NCBI GenBank assembly: GCA_035388825.1
Contig: DAOOQQ010000011.1
Location: 27,753-91,752, forward strand
Direction: 5' to 3'
From: MWAR01 sp035388825
GTDB lineage: Bacteria; Muiribacteriota; Ozemobacteria; Ozemobacterales; Ozemobacteraceae
Length of the DNA stretch: 64,000 nucleotides
Below, piece by piece: positions 1-10,098 of this stretch. The stretch's first letter is position 1, and each line of letters starts with the position of its first letter. The notes below the pieces were generated by a model, which had not been told where the DNA came from, did not search any database, and saw only the letters and a program-made list of their open reading frames with translations. The position numbers were made by a program, and so were the translations under genes.

Positions 1-1
1 G

Positions 2-73
2 GGGTCGTTCCAGTTATCGGCGAAACCGGCGTCATTCGTGAATCTGTACACCCCCCTTCCCAGAGAGCTATAA
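2..73 (+). CDS. possible C-terminal end of an upstream gene (partial)
   Basis: Reading from base 2, the frame stays open for 23 codons and stops with TAA at 71-73, 21 bases before the next start codon. It could be the tail of a preceding pilin-cluster gene. Frame 1 is also open, to a stop at 82-84, and nothing in either short peptide identifies a family, so the frame choice is a guess. Confidence 0.25.
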   Translation, partial: GSFQLSAKPASFVNLYTPLPREL

Positions 74-94
74 TCAGAGGGTAAGGTACACATC

Positions 95-910
95 ATGAGC
101 AGTTATTACGACCGCATCGACCTGAGCGACGTCCGGTGGTTCTTCATCGGCTGTATCCTGCTGCTCGTCCCGATTCTGTATCTGTTTTTCTCGACGGTCC
201 AGACCCCCGACGAGCAGGAGTTTTCCTCGCATGCCATCGAAAGCCGCACTTCGGCCTTCGACATTCTGCCGTCCCGCTCGACCTCTTCCAGCGCCGGAAC
301 GGGACCGGTAATCGGGGGCGTGATGGCCCACATCGAACAGAAACAGAGCGGGGTCGAGAAGGACCTCGACCGGGCCTGGGCCGCGATCCAGTCCGCCCCG
401 CGCGACCGGCGGTATCCGCAGGAAATGGCGCCCGAAGCCATCCAGATGTCCGAGGTCGCCGAGAATCCCGAACTGATCGAGGGAAACGCGAGCCTCGACC
501 AGGGCAACCTGTCGGAAGCGGAACGATTCTACAAGTCGGCGCTGTCGCAGGCTCAGGATAACGCGTTCCTCGAGGTCGAAGCGCTCGGCGGGCTGATGGA
601 GGTGTACAAGCGCCAGGGCAATGTCGCCGAGTTCGTCAAGGCGTTCCGCAACTATGCCCTCGCCGCGCAGAAGCTCCGCAACGTCTACGGCCCGGTCGCG
701 GATAACGTCGCGCGGGCGGCCGAGATGTTCGCCCAGCTCGCCAAGGTCGATCCCGGCAGGCTGCGCGAAGAGCTGGTCAAAGGAAATCTTGCCATGGGAA
801 CGAACGTCGATGTCTCGACGTTCATGAAAGCCGTCGAGGAAGCCAGAAAACTGTATCCGGCCGATCTTCCCGACAGCGAGTCGGTGTATCCGAACCGTCC
901 GGGCGGTTGA
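95..910 (+). CDS. membrane-anchored TPR-like protein of pilin cluster 1
   Basis: This 271-residue protein has one membrane segment at about residues 15-33, followed by a Ser/Thr-rich stretch and a helical region of about residues 115-220 with TPR-like spacing (a repeat starts near NASLDQGNLSEAERFYKSAL). The predicted arrangement is a short cytoplasmic N-terminus with the helical domain outside. An SD-like GAGGGTAAGG precedes the ATG. It lies 18 bases upstream of a giant PilX-like gene, so a scaffold or assembly role for the pilin set is plausible but inferred. I do not recognise a named family. Confidence 0.75.
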   Translation: MSSYYDRIDLSDVRWFFIGCILLLVPILYLFFSTVQTPDEQEFSSHAIESRTSAFDILPSRSTSSSAGTGPVIGGVMAHIEQKQSGVEKDLDRAWAAIQSAPRDRRYPQEMAPEAIQMSEVAENPELIEGNASLDQGNLSEAERFYKSALSQAQDNAFLEVEALGGLMEVYKRQGNVAEFVKAFRNYALAAQKLRNVYGPVADNVARAAEMFAQLAKVDPGRLREELVKGNLAMGTNVDVSTFMKAVEEARKLYPADLPDSESVYPNRPGG

Positions 911-928
911 CGGCAACAGGAGGCGCGT

Positions 929-3811
929 ATGAACCGGTATCCAGCGACAGGCAGCCGGCGGGGTAATATTCTCGCCGTCGTGGTCATCATGCTGTCCCTG
1001 ATTTTCCTCGTATCGCTGTATCTGGCCGACTCGACCATCTCGCGCGGCCGGCAGACCCGCCGCTCGCTCGGGGGCGACCAGACCGCCTGCCTCGCCGAAG
1101 CCGGCCTCAATCGCGCCGTGCACATGCTCAGCAAGGCGATGAACAATCCCGACATGTTCAAGTCCGACGCAAACGTGCAGAACTTCGCGATTCTGTTGCG
1201 ATATCCCCTCAAGACGGCCGCGAACAACCCGTACACCTTCGGCGGGGATCTGGGAACCGACGAACTGCTCGACGTCTCGGGCTTCGCCAACACGCCGTTC
1301 AAGAACAAGATCGAGCTCACGATGAAGGAGCTGCGACTCAAGCCCGAGGGCGAGGACACGATGGACAAGCTGGTCGCCTATATGGGCGACGGCCGGGCGA
1401 AGGATTATGAGGTCAAGGTCACCGTCGAGGTCGACAAGGCCTTCCGCATCACCCCGAAAAAGCCGGCCGACGGCGAATATAAAGTTCCTGGTATAGATAT
1501 TGAGTTCTCGACCCGCCAGGACATCCTGGATTTCCTCGAGAACAAGGGCCGCATGGCCTTCCTGCTGTATTTCCCCGACTGGCTCAAGCTGTTCAACTTC
1601 GCCATCCCGATCAAGGTCTGGATCCCGCTGATCAACAAGGAGATCACGCTCGCCACGATCGACCCGACCCCCGTCATCGACCTGGCTGTCAAACCCCTGA
1701 CGAAGGGCAGCGAGTTCGCCTCGAACTGCAACCGGCCGGACGGCCTCGGAATCAACGATTATTTCACCCTCGACGTCATTGCCCGCATGGTCGCCCAGGC
1801 ATTCAACAAGCCGAACATCTACCCGTTCAAATGGCTGTATGACGAGAACTTCTTCCCCAAGGTGGCCGACCTGTGGCCGTCCGCGATCGGCACGGTCCCG
1901 ACCGGCTTCGAATACCACGTCGAGAAATACGGCGAGATCCGCATCAAATCCGTCTCTCGCATCAACTTCAACGACGGCACCTTCTCGGAACGGCGCATCG
2001 AGGCGACGAAGGAATTCAAAGTCTCCGATATACAACCTATGGCGCCCTTGTACAGCTTCTTTGCAGCGAACCTCAGCAACGACAAGATGAACTTCAACGA
2101 TTACGGCGGCAGCTTCTACGTGAACAACAGCGGCGGCCGCATCCAGGACAAGGAGACGCGCGAGAAGAACAAGGAGATCGGCGGCCAGATCCGCATCAAC
2201 TACATGCCGGACGATTACGCCAGCGACGAGGAGCCGGGAACGCCCCTGCTCATCAACTGTTCGATGATGGGTGACTGGAAGGGGCCGCAGTTCTCGCAGA
2301 ACAGTATCGGCAACACCTTCCTGAACCTGTCCGGCGGCATCGACGGCCTGATGATGCTCGGCCGCGATGAGGACATGGTCGTCTCGCAGGCGAACTACAA
2401 CGTCGACATGACCTTCTATACGAAGTCGAAAAAGCTCGACGCAGAGAAATACAAGATCCCGAGCATCAAGAGCCTCAAATTCGAGAAGCTCAACCGCGGC
2501 TTCTCCTTCTCCTCGGATGTCGCGGGAAACGCGAAATTCCTCAACAAGGACCCCAAATACAAGGAAAACCGCGAAACGTGGCGTTCCAGCATCAAGCGCG
2601 TGAACGCCGGCAAATGGTGGGCTCCCGAGCCCCCGGCCGAAGCCCCCGACAAGGACAAGAAAAACGGCATCAATTTCATCCCCGATATCTCCAAGGTCAG
2701 CAGCACCATCATCAGCTTCGGCATCTCGCTTGCCCAGCGCGGACTCGGCAAAGCCCTTCCCAACGCCCCCGTCGCGTTCGGCGACCAGAGCGACGATGCC
2801 GACGCGTTCATCGACTTCGAGCTGCCCTGGATGGGCACCCGCAACAGCGTCTACACCCTGCCGACCCTTGGCTGGGGCCAGAACAAGACGCACTTTTTCG
2901 GGGTGAACAGCGTCTACCCGACGCTTTCCCGCGACATCGAAGGCATGGTGGCCAAGCGGTACCGCCAGTGGCACGTCACGATCATCGGCCTCACGCAGAC
3001 CGACCGGCTGCCGCTGCTGCCGTTCCCGCCGCCGTGGTGCTTCGTGCCCCCGATTCCGATTCCCGTCTGGTATTCTGACGAGGTGATAAATAAGTATGAC
3101 TATAATTTGTGGTTCCTCAAGCCCTTCGACGTCGAGACGAACGCCGCCGACACGGCGCTGACGGCCTACGATCCGGCGAAGATGGTGAACTGCCCGGCCA
3201 ACTTCTACGCGATCGAGCAGTATGCGAAGAAAGCCACCTACTACTACCCGAACTACGACGCCTTCGTGAAGGATCTGCCCAACCGCATGATCGACACGCC
3301 CCAGGGAAAGGCGTTCCTGCTCAACGGCGTCTCGTTCATCGCGGGCTCGATCGGCTCGAACGAGAAGGAGTTCACGCCCCCCGAAGGCGACACGTTCAAC
3401 GTCATCGGGAAGGGCATCATCGTCTGTTCGGGCAACATCCACCTCGGCTGCAACATCCGGTGCATCGACGATGCATCGGTGGCCGAAAATCCCGACAAGC
3501 GCACGGTGTTCAGCCTGATCGCCCGCAACGGCGGCCTGGTCGTCACGAAAGCCGGCAACTGGACGGTCGAAGGCTCGGTTTACACGAACGTCGGCCTGTA
3601 TGTCTCGCCCAGCGCCTCGCTGAACATCCAGGGCAACTGGGTCACGAACCGCGTCGACAAGATGCGCATGCAGGGCCACGTCATGATCGACTACATCTCC
3701 TCGCGCGTGCGCGCTTCCCTCGGCAGCCTGCACCCCTCGACCGGCAAGTTCGATCCGCGGCGGTACCATCTGACCCTCTCCCCGAAATGGTCGACCTGGA
3801 AGGTGGACTGA
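929..3811 (+). CDS. giant PilX-like minor pilin / pilus assembly protein
   Basis: The 960-residue protein begins with a short basic leader, a hydrophobic helix (about residues 12-32) and the amphipathic continuation AEAGLNRAVHML, which is how PilX/GspK-type minor pilins start. There is no clear G-F-x-x-x-E peptidase site. The rest is a large extracellular domain. Its last 150 residues alternate short strands and glycines (for example IVCSGNIHLGCNI), like a beta-helix. PilX proteins usually have under 250 residues, so this one is several times too long. The start has a good SD (ACAGGAGG). It is followed by pilV-like and pilW-like genes on the same strand, one base after its stop. Confidence 0.75.
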   Translation: MNRYPATGSRRGNILAVVVIMLSLIFLVSLYLADSTISRGRQTRRSLGGDQTACLAEAGLNRAVHMLSKAMNNPDMFKSDANVQNFAILLRYPLKTAANNPYTFGGDLGTDELLDVSGFANTPFKNKIELTMKELRLKPEGEDTMDKLVAYMGDGRAKDYEVKVTVEVDKAFRITPKKPADGEYKVPGIDIEFSTRQDILDFLENKGRMAFLLYFPDWLKLFNFAIPIKVWIPLINKEITLATIDPTPVIDLAVKPLTKGSEFASNCNRPDGLGINDYFTLDVIARMVAQAFNKPNIYPFKWLYDENFFPKVADLWPSAIGTVPTGFEYHVEKYGEIRIKSVSRINFNDGTFSERRIEATKEFKVSDIQPMAPLYSFFAANLSNDKMNFNDYGGSFYVNNSGGRIQDKETREKNKEIGGQIRINYMPDDYASDEEPGTPLLINCSMMGDWKGPQFSQNSIGNTFLNLSGGIDGLMMLGRDEDMVVSQANYNVDMTFYTKSKKLDAEKYKIPSIKSLKFEKLNRGFSFSSDVAGNAKFLNKDPKYKENRETWRSSIKRVNAGKWWAPEPPAEAPDKDKKNGINFIPDISKVSSTIISFGISLAQRGLGKALPNAPVAFGDQSDDADAFIDFELPWMGTRNSVYTLPTLGWGQNKTHFFGVNSVYPTLSRDIEGMVAKRYRQWHVTIIGLTQTDRLPLLPFPPPWCFVPPIPIPVWYSDEVINKYDYNLWFLKPFDVETNAADTALTAYDPAKMVNCPANFYAIEQYAKKATYYYPNYDAFVKDLPNRMIDTPQGKAFLLNGVSFIAGSIGSNEKEFTPPEGDTFNVIGKGIIVCSGNIHLGCNIRCIDDASVAENPDKRTVFSLIARNGGLVVTKAGNWTVEGSVYTNVGLYVSPSASLNIQGNWVTNRVDKMRMQGHVMIDYISSRVRASLGSLHPSTGKFDPRRYHLTLSPKWSTWKVD

Positions 3812-3812
3812 C

Positions 3813-4310
3813 ATGACGCCACGACCTCGCCCCGGCCGGACCGGCATCACGCTGGTCGAGATCCTCGTCGCCGCCGCGGTCATCGCCCTCGCCTTCATTC
3901 CCCTGATGCGGCTCATCTCGGGCAACTACACCGCCACGGCCAAGACGAGCAACCAGTCGAAGGCGGCGGCCATCCTCAACCGGCTGATCGAGGAGGTCAA
4001 GCACGTCCCGTTCGCGACCTACGTCAAGGAGTGCCCGGAAGTGATGCAGGAAAAGCCGTTCGCCGTGCCCGCGAAGTATTATCCCGAGACGGTCGCGGCG
4101 CTCGACGAGCAGAAGAAGGCCGACGACCGGGAGTTCTGGATCGAGGCGAACATGACCGGCTCGAAGAACGATGCCGGCCAGCTCGTCGAGATCTACTTCG
4201 AGGCCGAGATCAAGTGGCGAGACATGGGCGGCAAAGCCGCGACGAACCAGCCCGAACATCGGCTTCGGGCCGCGACCCTGGTGTTCAACCCCGAAACGAA
4301 GTTTCTCTGA
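3813..4310 (+). CDS. PilV-like type IV prepilin / pseudopilin
   Basis: The 165-residue protein carries a class III prepilin signal. A short Arg-rich leader is followed by G-I-T-L-V-E-I-L-V and a hydrophobic helix to about residue 32, with the glutamate at the +5-like position typical of processed pilins. The C-terminal domain is short and mixed alpha/beta. The start follows the previous stop by one base, indicating translational coupling. In the known family such proteins are cleaved and methylated by PilD/GspO-type peptidase and join the pilus tip. No peptidase or assembly ATPase gene lies in this window. Confidence 0.85.
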   Translation: MTPRPRPGRTGITLVEILVAAAVIALAFIPLMRLISGNYTATAKTSNQSKAAAILNRLIEEVKHVPFATYVKECPEVMQEKPFAVPAKYYPETVAALDEQKKADDREFWIEANMTGSKNDAGQLVEIYFEAEIKWRDMGGKAATNQPEHRLRAATLVFNPETKFL

Positions 4311-4340
4311 GAACGGGGCTCAGGAAATGAGGCCATCCGC

Positions 4341-5852
4341 ATGAAGACGCATCGCAGACACGGATTCACCCTGACCGAGGTCATGGTGAGCATCGTCCTG
4401 TTCTCGATCGTCATGGGCGTGACGATGAACCTCTGGAGCCAGGCCCAGCGCAACATGGCCCAGACCACGACACGCCAGACGCTCCAGCACGACAGCCGGC
4501 TGATCATCCAGATGCTGACCGCCGACCTGAAGGCCGTCAAGGCCGGCACGTTCAAGATCTCCCAGGAGCCCCTCTCGATGGAGTTCGACCGGTTCTCGGG
4601 AGATGAAAAAGCGATGGAGGGCGAGAAACTCGCCAACGAGCGGACGATCGCCGTCAAATACACCTTCTCCAAGCCCCTCCTGCGCCGGGAAATGGCCGGG
4701 AAAGGGCCGCGCACGCTTTCCAGTCACGTCGAGACCGTCACCGTCTCGCGCAAAACCCTTTCCGCGGAGGAGGCCGAGGCCAATCCCCAGCAGTCGGCCC
4801 GCGTGGACGTGGTCGTGACCATGAAGATGCGCGTGCCGGGCTCGCGGAAGGAGCTGACGCACACCGAGCGCACCTCGGTCATCATGCGCGACGATTACTA
4901 CCAGCTCGCGAACAAGACGTATGCCAGCAACCTGCAGACCGCCTCGACGATCAAGGAGGATCTCTCGGAGGCAGAAAAATCCAACTGGTTCGACCAGGAG
5001 CTGACGGCCGACTCGCTGAAGAACCTCACCAAGGAACAGCTCGACGAGATGTCCACGGTGCAGCAGGATACGATCAAACAGGCCAATTCCGACCTGAAGG
5101 AGTTGAACAACCAGATCAAGGACGTCGACACCGGCAAGAAGTGGTACAACTACGCCTTCGGCTGGCTGACCGGCACCGACCCCGACGTCGAGTTCGCCAC
5201 GACGATGCGGAATAAACTTGCCGATATTGAATGCCCTGAGAACGGCCTGCCGGCCAAGGGCCAACGGCCCTCCGACGAGGCGGACAAAATCATCCAGGAA
5301 GTCGACAAGAAGATCCAGGAGGATGAGAAGGAGTTCTTCGGGAAATCATTTGACACGATATATGACGAGAAGAACGCATCACAGAAAGAGCAGGCGTCGG
5401 CCCAGAAGAAGGCCTACGAGATGAAGCTCGCCGACCGGCAAATCGAGAAAGCGATGGAAAAGCTGAGCGAAGAGGACAAGAAAGACCCGGAGAAGATGAA
5501 GCAGTTCACCAGGCTGATCGACCAGTATCCGGCCACGACCGAGGAGCTGCGCGCGAATCTCGCCAACGACCTCCGGCTCAACGAGAAGACGGGGGAGGCG
5601 CGGGCCGATCTCGAGAAGATGATCGATGCCAAGTGCAAGGAAATGGAACAGATCAAGGCCGAGTATGCCAAGTGCGACCTGCAATGGATGAACGACAGCT
5701 CGATCGAGAAGAAGATCAAGGCCTACGAGGCCAACAAGCAGGTGTTCAACTTCGGCAAGAGCAAGGTCGAGACGCTGCGCACGAAGGAGATGTCGATCGA
5801 CAACGCGAAGGTCATCGAAGAAGCGATGGCCAACCTCGCCACCACGAAGTGA
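4341..5852 (+). CDS. PilW/GspJ-like prepilin with a long charged coiled-coil tail
   Basis: Residues 6-30 form a standard prepilin signal and helix (HGFTLTEVMVSIVLFSIVMG). About 170 residues of pilin-like domain follow, with the DLKAVKAG-type strand region of GspJ/PilW. From about residue 195 to the end (503) the sequence is almost entirely charged and helical, rich in Glu, Lys, Asp and Ala, as in a coiled coil. That tail is not a known part of PilW. The gene follows the pilV-like gene by 30 bases with a GAGG SD. It is the last gene of the cluster and converges on mtaB. Confidence 0.8.
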   Translation: MKTHRRHGFTLTEVMVSIVLFSIVMGVTMNLWSQAQRNMAQTTTRQTLQHDSRLIIQMLTADLKAVKAGTFKISQEPLSMEFDRFSGDEKAMEGEKLANERTIAVKYTFSKPLLRREMAGKGPRTLSSHVETVTVSRKTLSAEEAEANPQQSARVDVVVTMKMRVPGSRKELTHTERTSVIMRDDYYQLANKTYASNLQTASTIKEDLSEAEKSNWFDQELTADSLKNLTKEQLDEMSTVQQDTIKQANSDLKELNNQIKDVDTGKKWYNYAFGWLTGTDPDVEFATTMRNKLADIECPENGLPAKGQRPSDEADKIIQEVDKKIQEDEKEFFGKSFDTIYDEKNASQKEQASAQKKAYEMKLADRQIEKAMEKLSEEDKKDPEKMKQFTRLIDQYPATTEELRANLANDLRLNEKTGEARADLEKMIDAKCKEMEQIKAEYAKCDLQWMNDSSIEKKIKAYEANKQVFNFGKSKVETLRTKEMSIDNAKVIEEAMANLATTK

Positions 5853-5859
5853 CCGGCAT

Positions 5860-5876
5860 CCCTGACCGAGTCAGGG
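5860..5876. other. hairpin between convergent genes
   Basis: A perfect 7-base stem with a three-base loop (CCCTGAC CGA GTCAGGG) fills the gap between the pilW-like stop and the mtaB stop. There is no T-tract on either side, so it is not a standard intrinsic terminator, though it could protect transcript ends. Confidence 0.4.
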
Positions 5877-7157
<1,281 letters not shown>

Positions 7158-7256
7158 AGTTTTATATTCAGACACATCATGAACGTCGCGGCGGGGTCAC
7201 TCCCCATCGTCTTTGTGCCCTCACACCCGGCATGTGCGATTCAGAACGAGAGCCAC

Positions 7257-7389
7257 ATCCACAGATGGCACAGATGTCGCAGATAAACGGCAGGAAACGC
7301 ACGAATTGTTTTTCAGATCACGAAAGATCGGTCTTTCGTTCTCAACGGTCGTTCCCATCTGTCCTTCATCTGCCCTGCATCTGCGGATA
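7257..7389. repeat. palindromic dispersed-repeat-like element (CAGATG type)
   Basis: The left arm at 7257-7294 repeats CAGAT every 9 bases. The right arm (about 7350-7389) carries the inverted form with an 11-base period, and both arms begin ATCC-R-CAGATG when read outwards-in. Between them is a perfect hairpin, CGAAAGA-TCGG-TCTTTCG (7321-7338). The element fills most of the 299-base gap between mtaB and rsmE, where no credible gene is present. Similar short-period inverted elements, conceptually translated as low-complexity peptides, are common in environmental genomes. That assignment is from memory. Confidence 0.6.
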
Positions 7390-7456
7390 CGGCCTTGAGA
7401 CCTGCGATTTATTCAATGGCGTATGGTTGTCGTGACCGAACCTGGCTTCGGGGTCT

Positions 7457-8161
7457 TCAGAGGCTCAGCAGGCGGGCGAGGGCGACGACGGGGGCGGTGT
7501 CGGTCTTGAACAGACGTTTGCCGAGCCAGACAGCCTGCCAACCGGCGTCGAGAAAGGTCTTCACCTCGTTCGGGTCGAACCCGCCCTCGGGGCCCGAAGC
7601 AAGCCACAGTTCCGGTTTCTCGGCTTTCGGCAGCTCCCGGAGCGAGACCGCCATGGGGATCTCGTGGAGCAGCACCGGTCGCACATCGCCGGACGGCCGG
7701 GGGAGCTCCCGGAACGGCAGTGGTTCGGCCACCTCGGGCATCACGCAGCCGCCGCACTGGAGCATCGCGGTCACGGCGATCTTGCTCCACCGGTCGATCT
7801 TCGCGCGCCCCGGCGTTCCGGCCACCACGCGGCTCGTCAGCAGGGGCACGATGCGCCGCACGCCCATCTCGACAGCTTTCTCGATCAGCCACTCGAACCG
7901 GTCCCCTTTCGAAACGGCGCAGAAGATCGTCGTCTCGAACGCCGGTTCTCGCCCGGGGTCGGTCCATTCCCGGAGCTGGTAAGAGCCCTGAGCCCCGAGA
8001 ACGGCGATCGTCTCGCGGCCCGTTCCGTCGGTAACGGTGAAGGCATCCCCCGCCCGAAGCCGCAGCACGCGCTCGAGATAATGACGGTTTTCGTCGCTCA
8101 GAACGCCGCCGGCGTCGGGTTCGAGAACCCGCGCATGCGGAACGAGCACCTCGTCGCTCAT
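7457..8161 (-). CDS. rsmE: 16S rRNA (uracil-1498-N3)-methyltransferase
   Basis: This 234-residue SPOUT-class methyltransferase modifies U1498 of 16S rRNA. Seen in the sequence are the N-terminal PUA-like region (HYLERVLRLRAGDAF), the central KGDRFEWLIEKAVEMGV segment that typifies RsmE, and the C-terminal knot with LASGPEGGFDPNE and LGKRLFKTDTAPV. The start MSDEVLVPHAR gives a four-base ATGA overlap with the rsfS stop. An in-frame extension upstream exists but would run into rsfS. The gene is co-transcribed with rsfS. Confidence 0.93.
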   Translation of the reverse strand: MSDEVLVPHARVLEPDAGGVLSDENRHYLERVLRLRAGDAFTVTDGTGRETIAVLGAQGSYQLREWTDPGREPAFETTIFCAVSKGDRFEWLIEKAVEMGVRRIVPLLTSRVVAGTPGRAKIDRWSKIAVTAMLQCGGCVMPEVAEPLPFRELPRPSGDVRPVLLHEIPMAVSLRELPKAEKPELWLASGPEGGFDPNEVKTFLDAGWQAVWLGKRLFKTDTAPVVALARLLSL

Positions 8162-8742
8162 GCTTCGAAGGGGATCCTCGGGGCATCGCCCCACAGGTCA
8201 TCCAGCGCGTAGAAGCGCCGGGCATCGGGCTGGAACAAATGGACGACGAAGTCTCCGCCGTCGATCAGCACCCAGGTGGCCTGGGCATCGCCCTCGACAC
8301 GGGCACCCTTCACGCCGGGCACCTTGAGGAGGTGGGCGACGGCGTCGGCCATGGCCTGGATGTGGGGCGTGCTGGTGCCGGTGCCGAGCACGAAGTAATC
8401 GGCATAGGAAACGAGGCCGTCGACGTCGAGTACGGCAAGATCGATGACCTTCTTCTCGGCGAGGGCTTTCAGGGCTTGCACGAGCGTGTCGGGGAGGTCG
8501 TGCATCGCGACCCGGCGCGACGTCACTCGCTCTTCGCTGCGGGTTTTCGGCGCAACCTTGCGACGCGGCGGCTTGATGATGCCGGTCTCTTTCGCAGTCG
8601 ATGCCCGTGAGCGCTTCACCGGCGCTTTTCCGGCCGTGGCGGCAGTCTTTTTCACAGCCGGCGCGGTTTTCTTCGCGCCGGGCTTCGTCGCCGTCTTCGC
8701 AGTGATCTTCGCTCTGGGGGTTTTCTTCGTGGTTTCCGTCAT
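8158..8742 (-). CDS. rsfS: ribosomal silencing factor RsfS with a histone-H1-like N-terminal tail
   Basis: Residues from about 80 to 194 form a complete RsfS/Iojap domain (LAEKKVIDLAVLDVDG, ADYFVLGTGTS, WVLIDGGDFVVHLFQPDARRFYALDDLW). This domain binds uL14 and blocks subunit joining under starvation. Residues 1-78 are an added tail rich in Lys, Ala, Thr and Pro, with repeated A-K-K-T-A units like bacterial histone H1-like proteins. The start is the ATG at 8742, and an internal ATG at residue 80 would give a normal-length protein. Because the tail is compositionally coherent and in frame from an ATG, I keep the long form. Confidence 0.9.
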   Translation of the reverse strand: MTETTKKTPRAKITAKTATKPGAKKTAPAVKKTAATAGKAPVKRSRASTAKETGIIKPPRRKVAPKTRSEERVTSRRVAMHDLPDTLVQALKALAEKKVIDLAVLDVDGLVSYADYFVLGTGTSTPHIQAMADAVAHLLKVPGVKGARVEGDAQATWVLIDGGDFVVHLFQPDARRFYALDDLWGDAPRIPFEA

Positions 8743-8793
8743 GGTGTCCGTTTACCTTCCTGCGATCGGGAGACGCGTGCGCGACCTCCGCTG

Positions 8794-8849
8794 AAAATGC
8801 GACGGTTCCGCCTGGGGGCTCATTGAACGGCCGATCCGGGGCGGAACCG
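8794..8849 (-). terminator. probable terminator of the orphan gamma-subunit gene
   Basis: A 10-base perfect inverted repeat (CGGTTCCGCC at 8803-8812 with GGCGGAACCG at 8840-8849) lies just past the stop at 8862 and is followed on the minus strand by a short T run. The 27-base loop and weak T-tract make it imperfect. Confidence 0.5.
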
Positions 8850-8861
8850 CACGGGAAAACA

Positions 8862-9470
8862 TCAGGAGTTGCTGCCGATACCCTTGAACACCGAGTAGAC
8901 GTACCGGCCGAACATGTACTTCTTCTCGGTCACGAACTGGAAGCCGCGTTCGAGGGCTTTCAGGTTCAGGTCGATCAGCTCTTTCTTGGCCTTGGGAGTG
9001 ATTTTGGGCAGATTCTCGGCCATGGCTTCATACGAGACCAGCTTGCTGAACTTCGCGTAGGCGCCGGCCATCACGAGGTTGGCCACGCGCGGATTGCCGA
9101 GCTCGTCGGCGATCTCGCTCGCCGGCACCTCGACGAGCCGGATGTCGTCGCGGAATTCCTGGCGCTCGATCAGAGAGGAGTTGTACATCAGCATGCCGCC
9201 GGCCTTGATGCGAAGATTGAACTTGGCCACGGACGGGCGGTTCATCGCGATGACCGTGTCGGGCACAGAAACCAGCGGGGAAGCGATCTCGTGCGACGAG
9301 AGGATGACGGTGCAGTTCGCGGTGCCGCCGCGCATCTCGGGGCCGTATGAAGGCAGCCAGGACACGTGTTTGCCGTTGCGCATGCCGACCTCGGCGAGAA
9401 CTTTTCCCAGAAACAGGATGCCCTGTCCGCCAAACCCGGCCAGGATGATCCGTTCAACCTCTGCAGACAT
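8862..9470 (-). CDS. 2-oxoacid:ferredoxin oxidoreductase gamma subunit (orphan paralogue)
   Basis: This 202-residue catalytic-gamma domain protein has the family motifs AGFGGQGILFLGKVLAE near the N-terminus, SWLPSYGPEMRGGTANC and AMNRPSV. It is a close paralogue of the operon gamma subunit at 11944-12498, which shares nearly the same motifs. It has no adjacent alpha or beta gene and is about 18 residues longer at the C-terminus. A strong SD (GAGGAGG) precedes the ATG. It may replace the operon subunit in an alternative complex, or serve a distant alpha/beta pair. Both ideas are inference. Confidence 0.88.
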   Translation of the reverse strand: MSAEVERIILAGFGGQGILFLGKVLAEVGMRNGKHVSWLPSYGPEMRGGTANCTVILSSHEIASPLVSVPDTVIAMNRPSVAKFNLRIKAGGMLMYNSSLIERQEFRDDIRLVEVPASEIADELGNPRVANLVMAGAYAKFSKLVSYEAMAENLPKITPKAKKELIDLNLKALERGFQFVTEKKYMFGRYVYSVFKGIGSNS

Positions 9471-9566
9471 GCATGAGCCTCCTCGGAGATAGGGTCAGTT
9501 CCCTGATTTTACATCACCCGCGGCCGAAATTCCACCTTTCCCGCAATCTCGATGCAGAAATGGGCG

Positions 9567-9977
9567 TTAAAAATCGACCTTGAACGGTAGGATGCACAAT
9601 CCCATACCGAGCACGATACTCAAGACCGTACCCGAAACGAACAGCGGAAACACGCTCAGACCGATGCCGCAGAGCAGGAAGAGCGCTTTCGCCTGCTTTT
9701 TTCCGTAGATGAAGTATCCGACGCCAATCGAGCCCCAGATCATGCTGAGCATCATCGACGTCATGTCCCAGCCGCCGTCGGCTCCGGAGGAGGATCCCGT
9801 TCCATTTTTCAGCTCGTTCCCGAGGAGCTCGTTCGCCTTGTTCAGCTGGCCGGCATATGTGAGTTCATCAGCCTGCTTCTTCAATTCATCTTCCTGCGTG
9901 TTGTTTTTCGCAAGGACCGGAAACCGGACAAGGAGGAGTCCCACCAACACCAGGAACAGTATCGCCTGCAACCTCAT
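9567..9977 (-). CDS. small membrane protein of unknown function
   Basis: The 136-residue protein has an N-terminal signal or anchor (about residues 3-21) ending near PVLAKNN. A Gln/Glu/Lys-rich helical stretch and a Gly/Ser linker follow, then two or three hydrophobic segments (about residues 75-90, 95-112 and 114-132). I prefer the ATG at 9977, which has AAGG nine bases upstream, over an ATG three codons earlier that abuts the same SD. I do not recognise the family. The gene sits alone between the ABC-F gene and the orphan gamma subunit. Confidence 0.65.
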   Translation of the reverse strand: MRLQAILFLVLVGLLLVRFPVLAKNNTQEDELKKQADELTYAGQLNKANELLGNELKNGTGSSSGADGGWDMTSMMLSMIWGSIGVGYFIYGKKQAKALFLLCGIGLSVFPLFVSGTVLSIVLGMGLCILPFKVDF

Positions 9978-10098
9978 GGTGCGCATCCTTTATGCTGATT
10001 TGTCCGAAGCATCCCCGCTGGACTTTTCGCAGGCGATGCGGATGCCTGATGGTACCACATCTACCCGCAACCAGGCGGCGGCGCCTTCACCAGCCCCC

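Noticed and set aside
74..3925. 1283-codon open frame on the minus strand
   Set aside because: It is antisense to the well-supported PilX-like and TPR genes, has no recognisable domain, and its Arg/Asp/Val-rich composition is that of a shadow frame in GC-rich DNA.
7213..7435. short plus-strand frames in the mtaB-rsmE gap
   Set aside because: They are conceptual translations of the CAGATG repeat arms, not genes.
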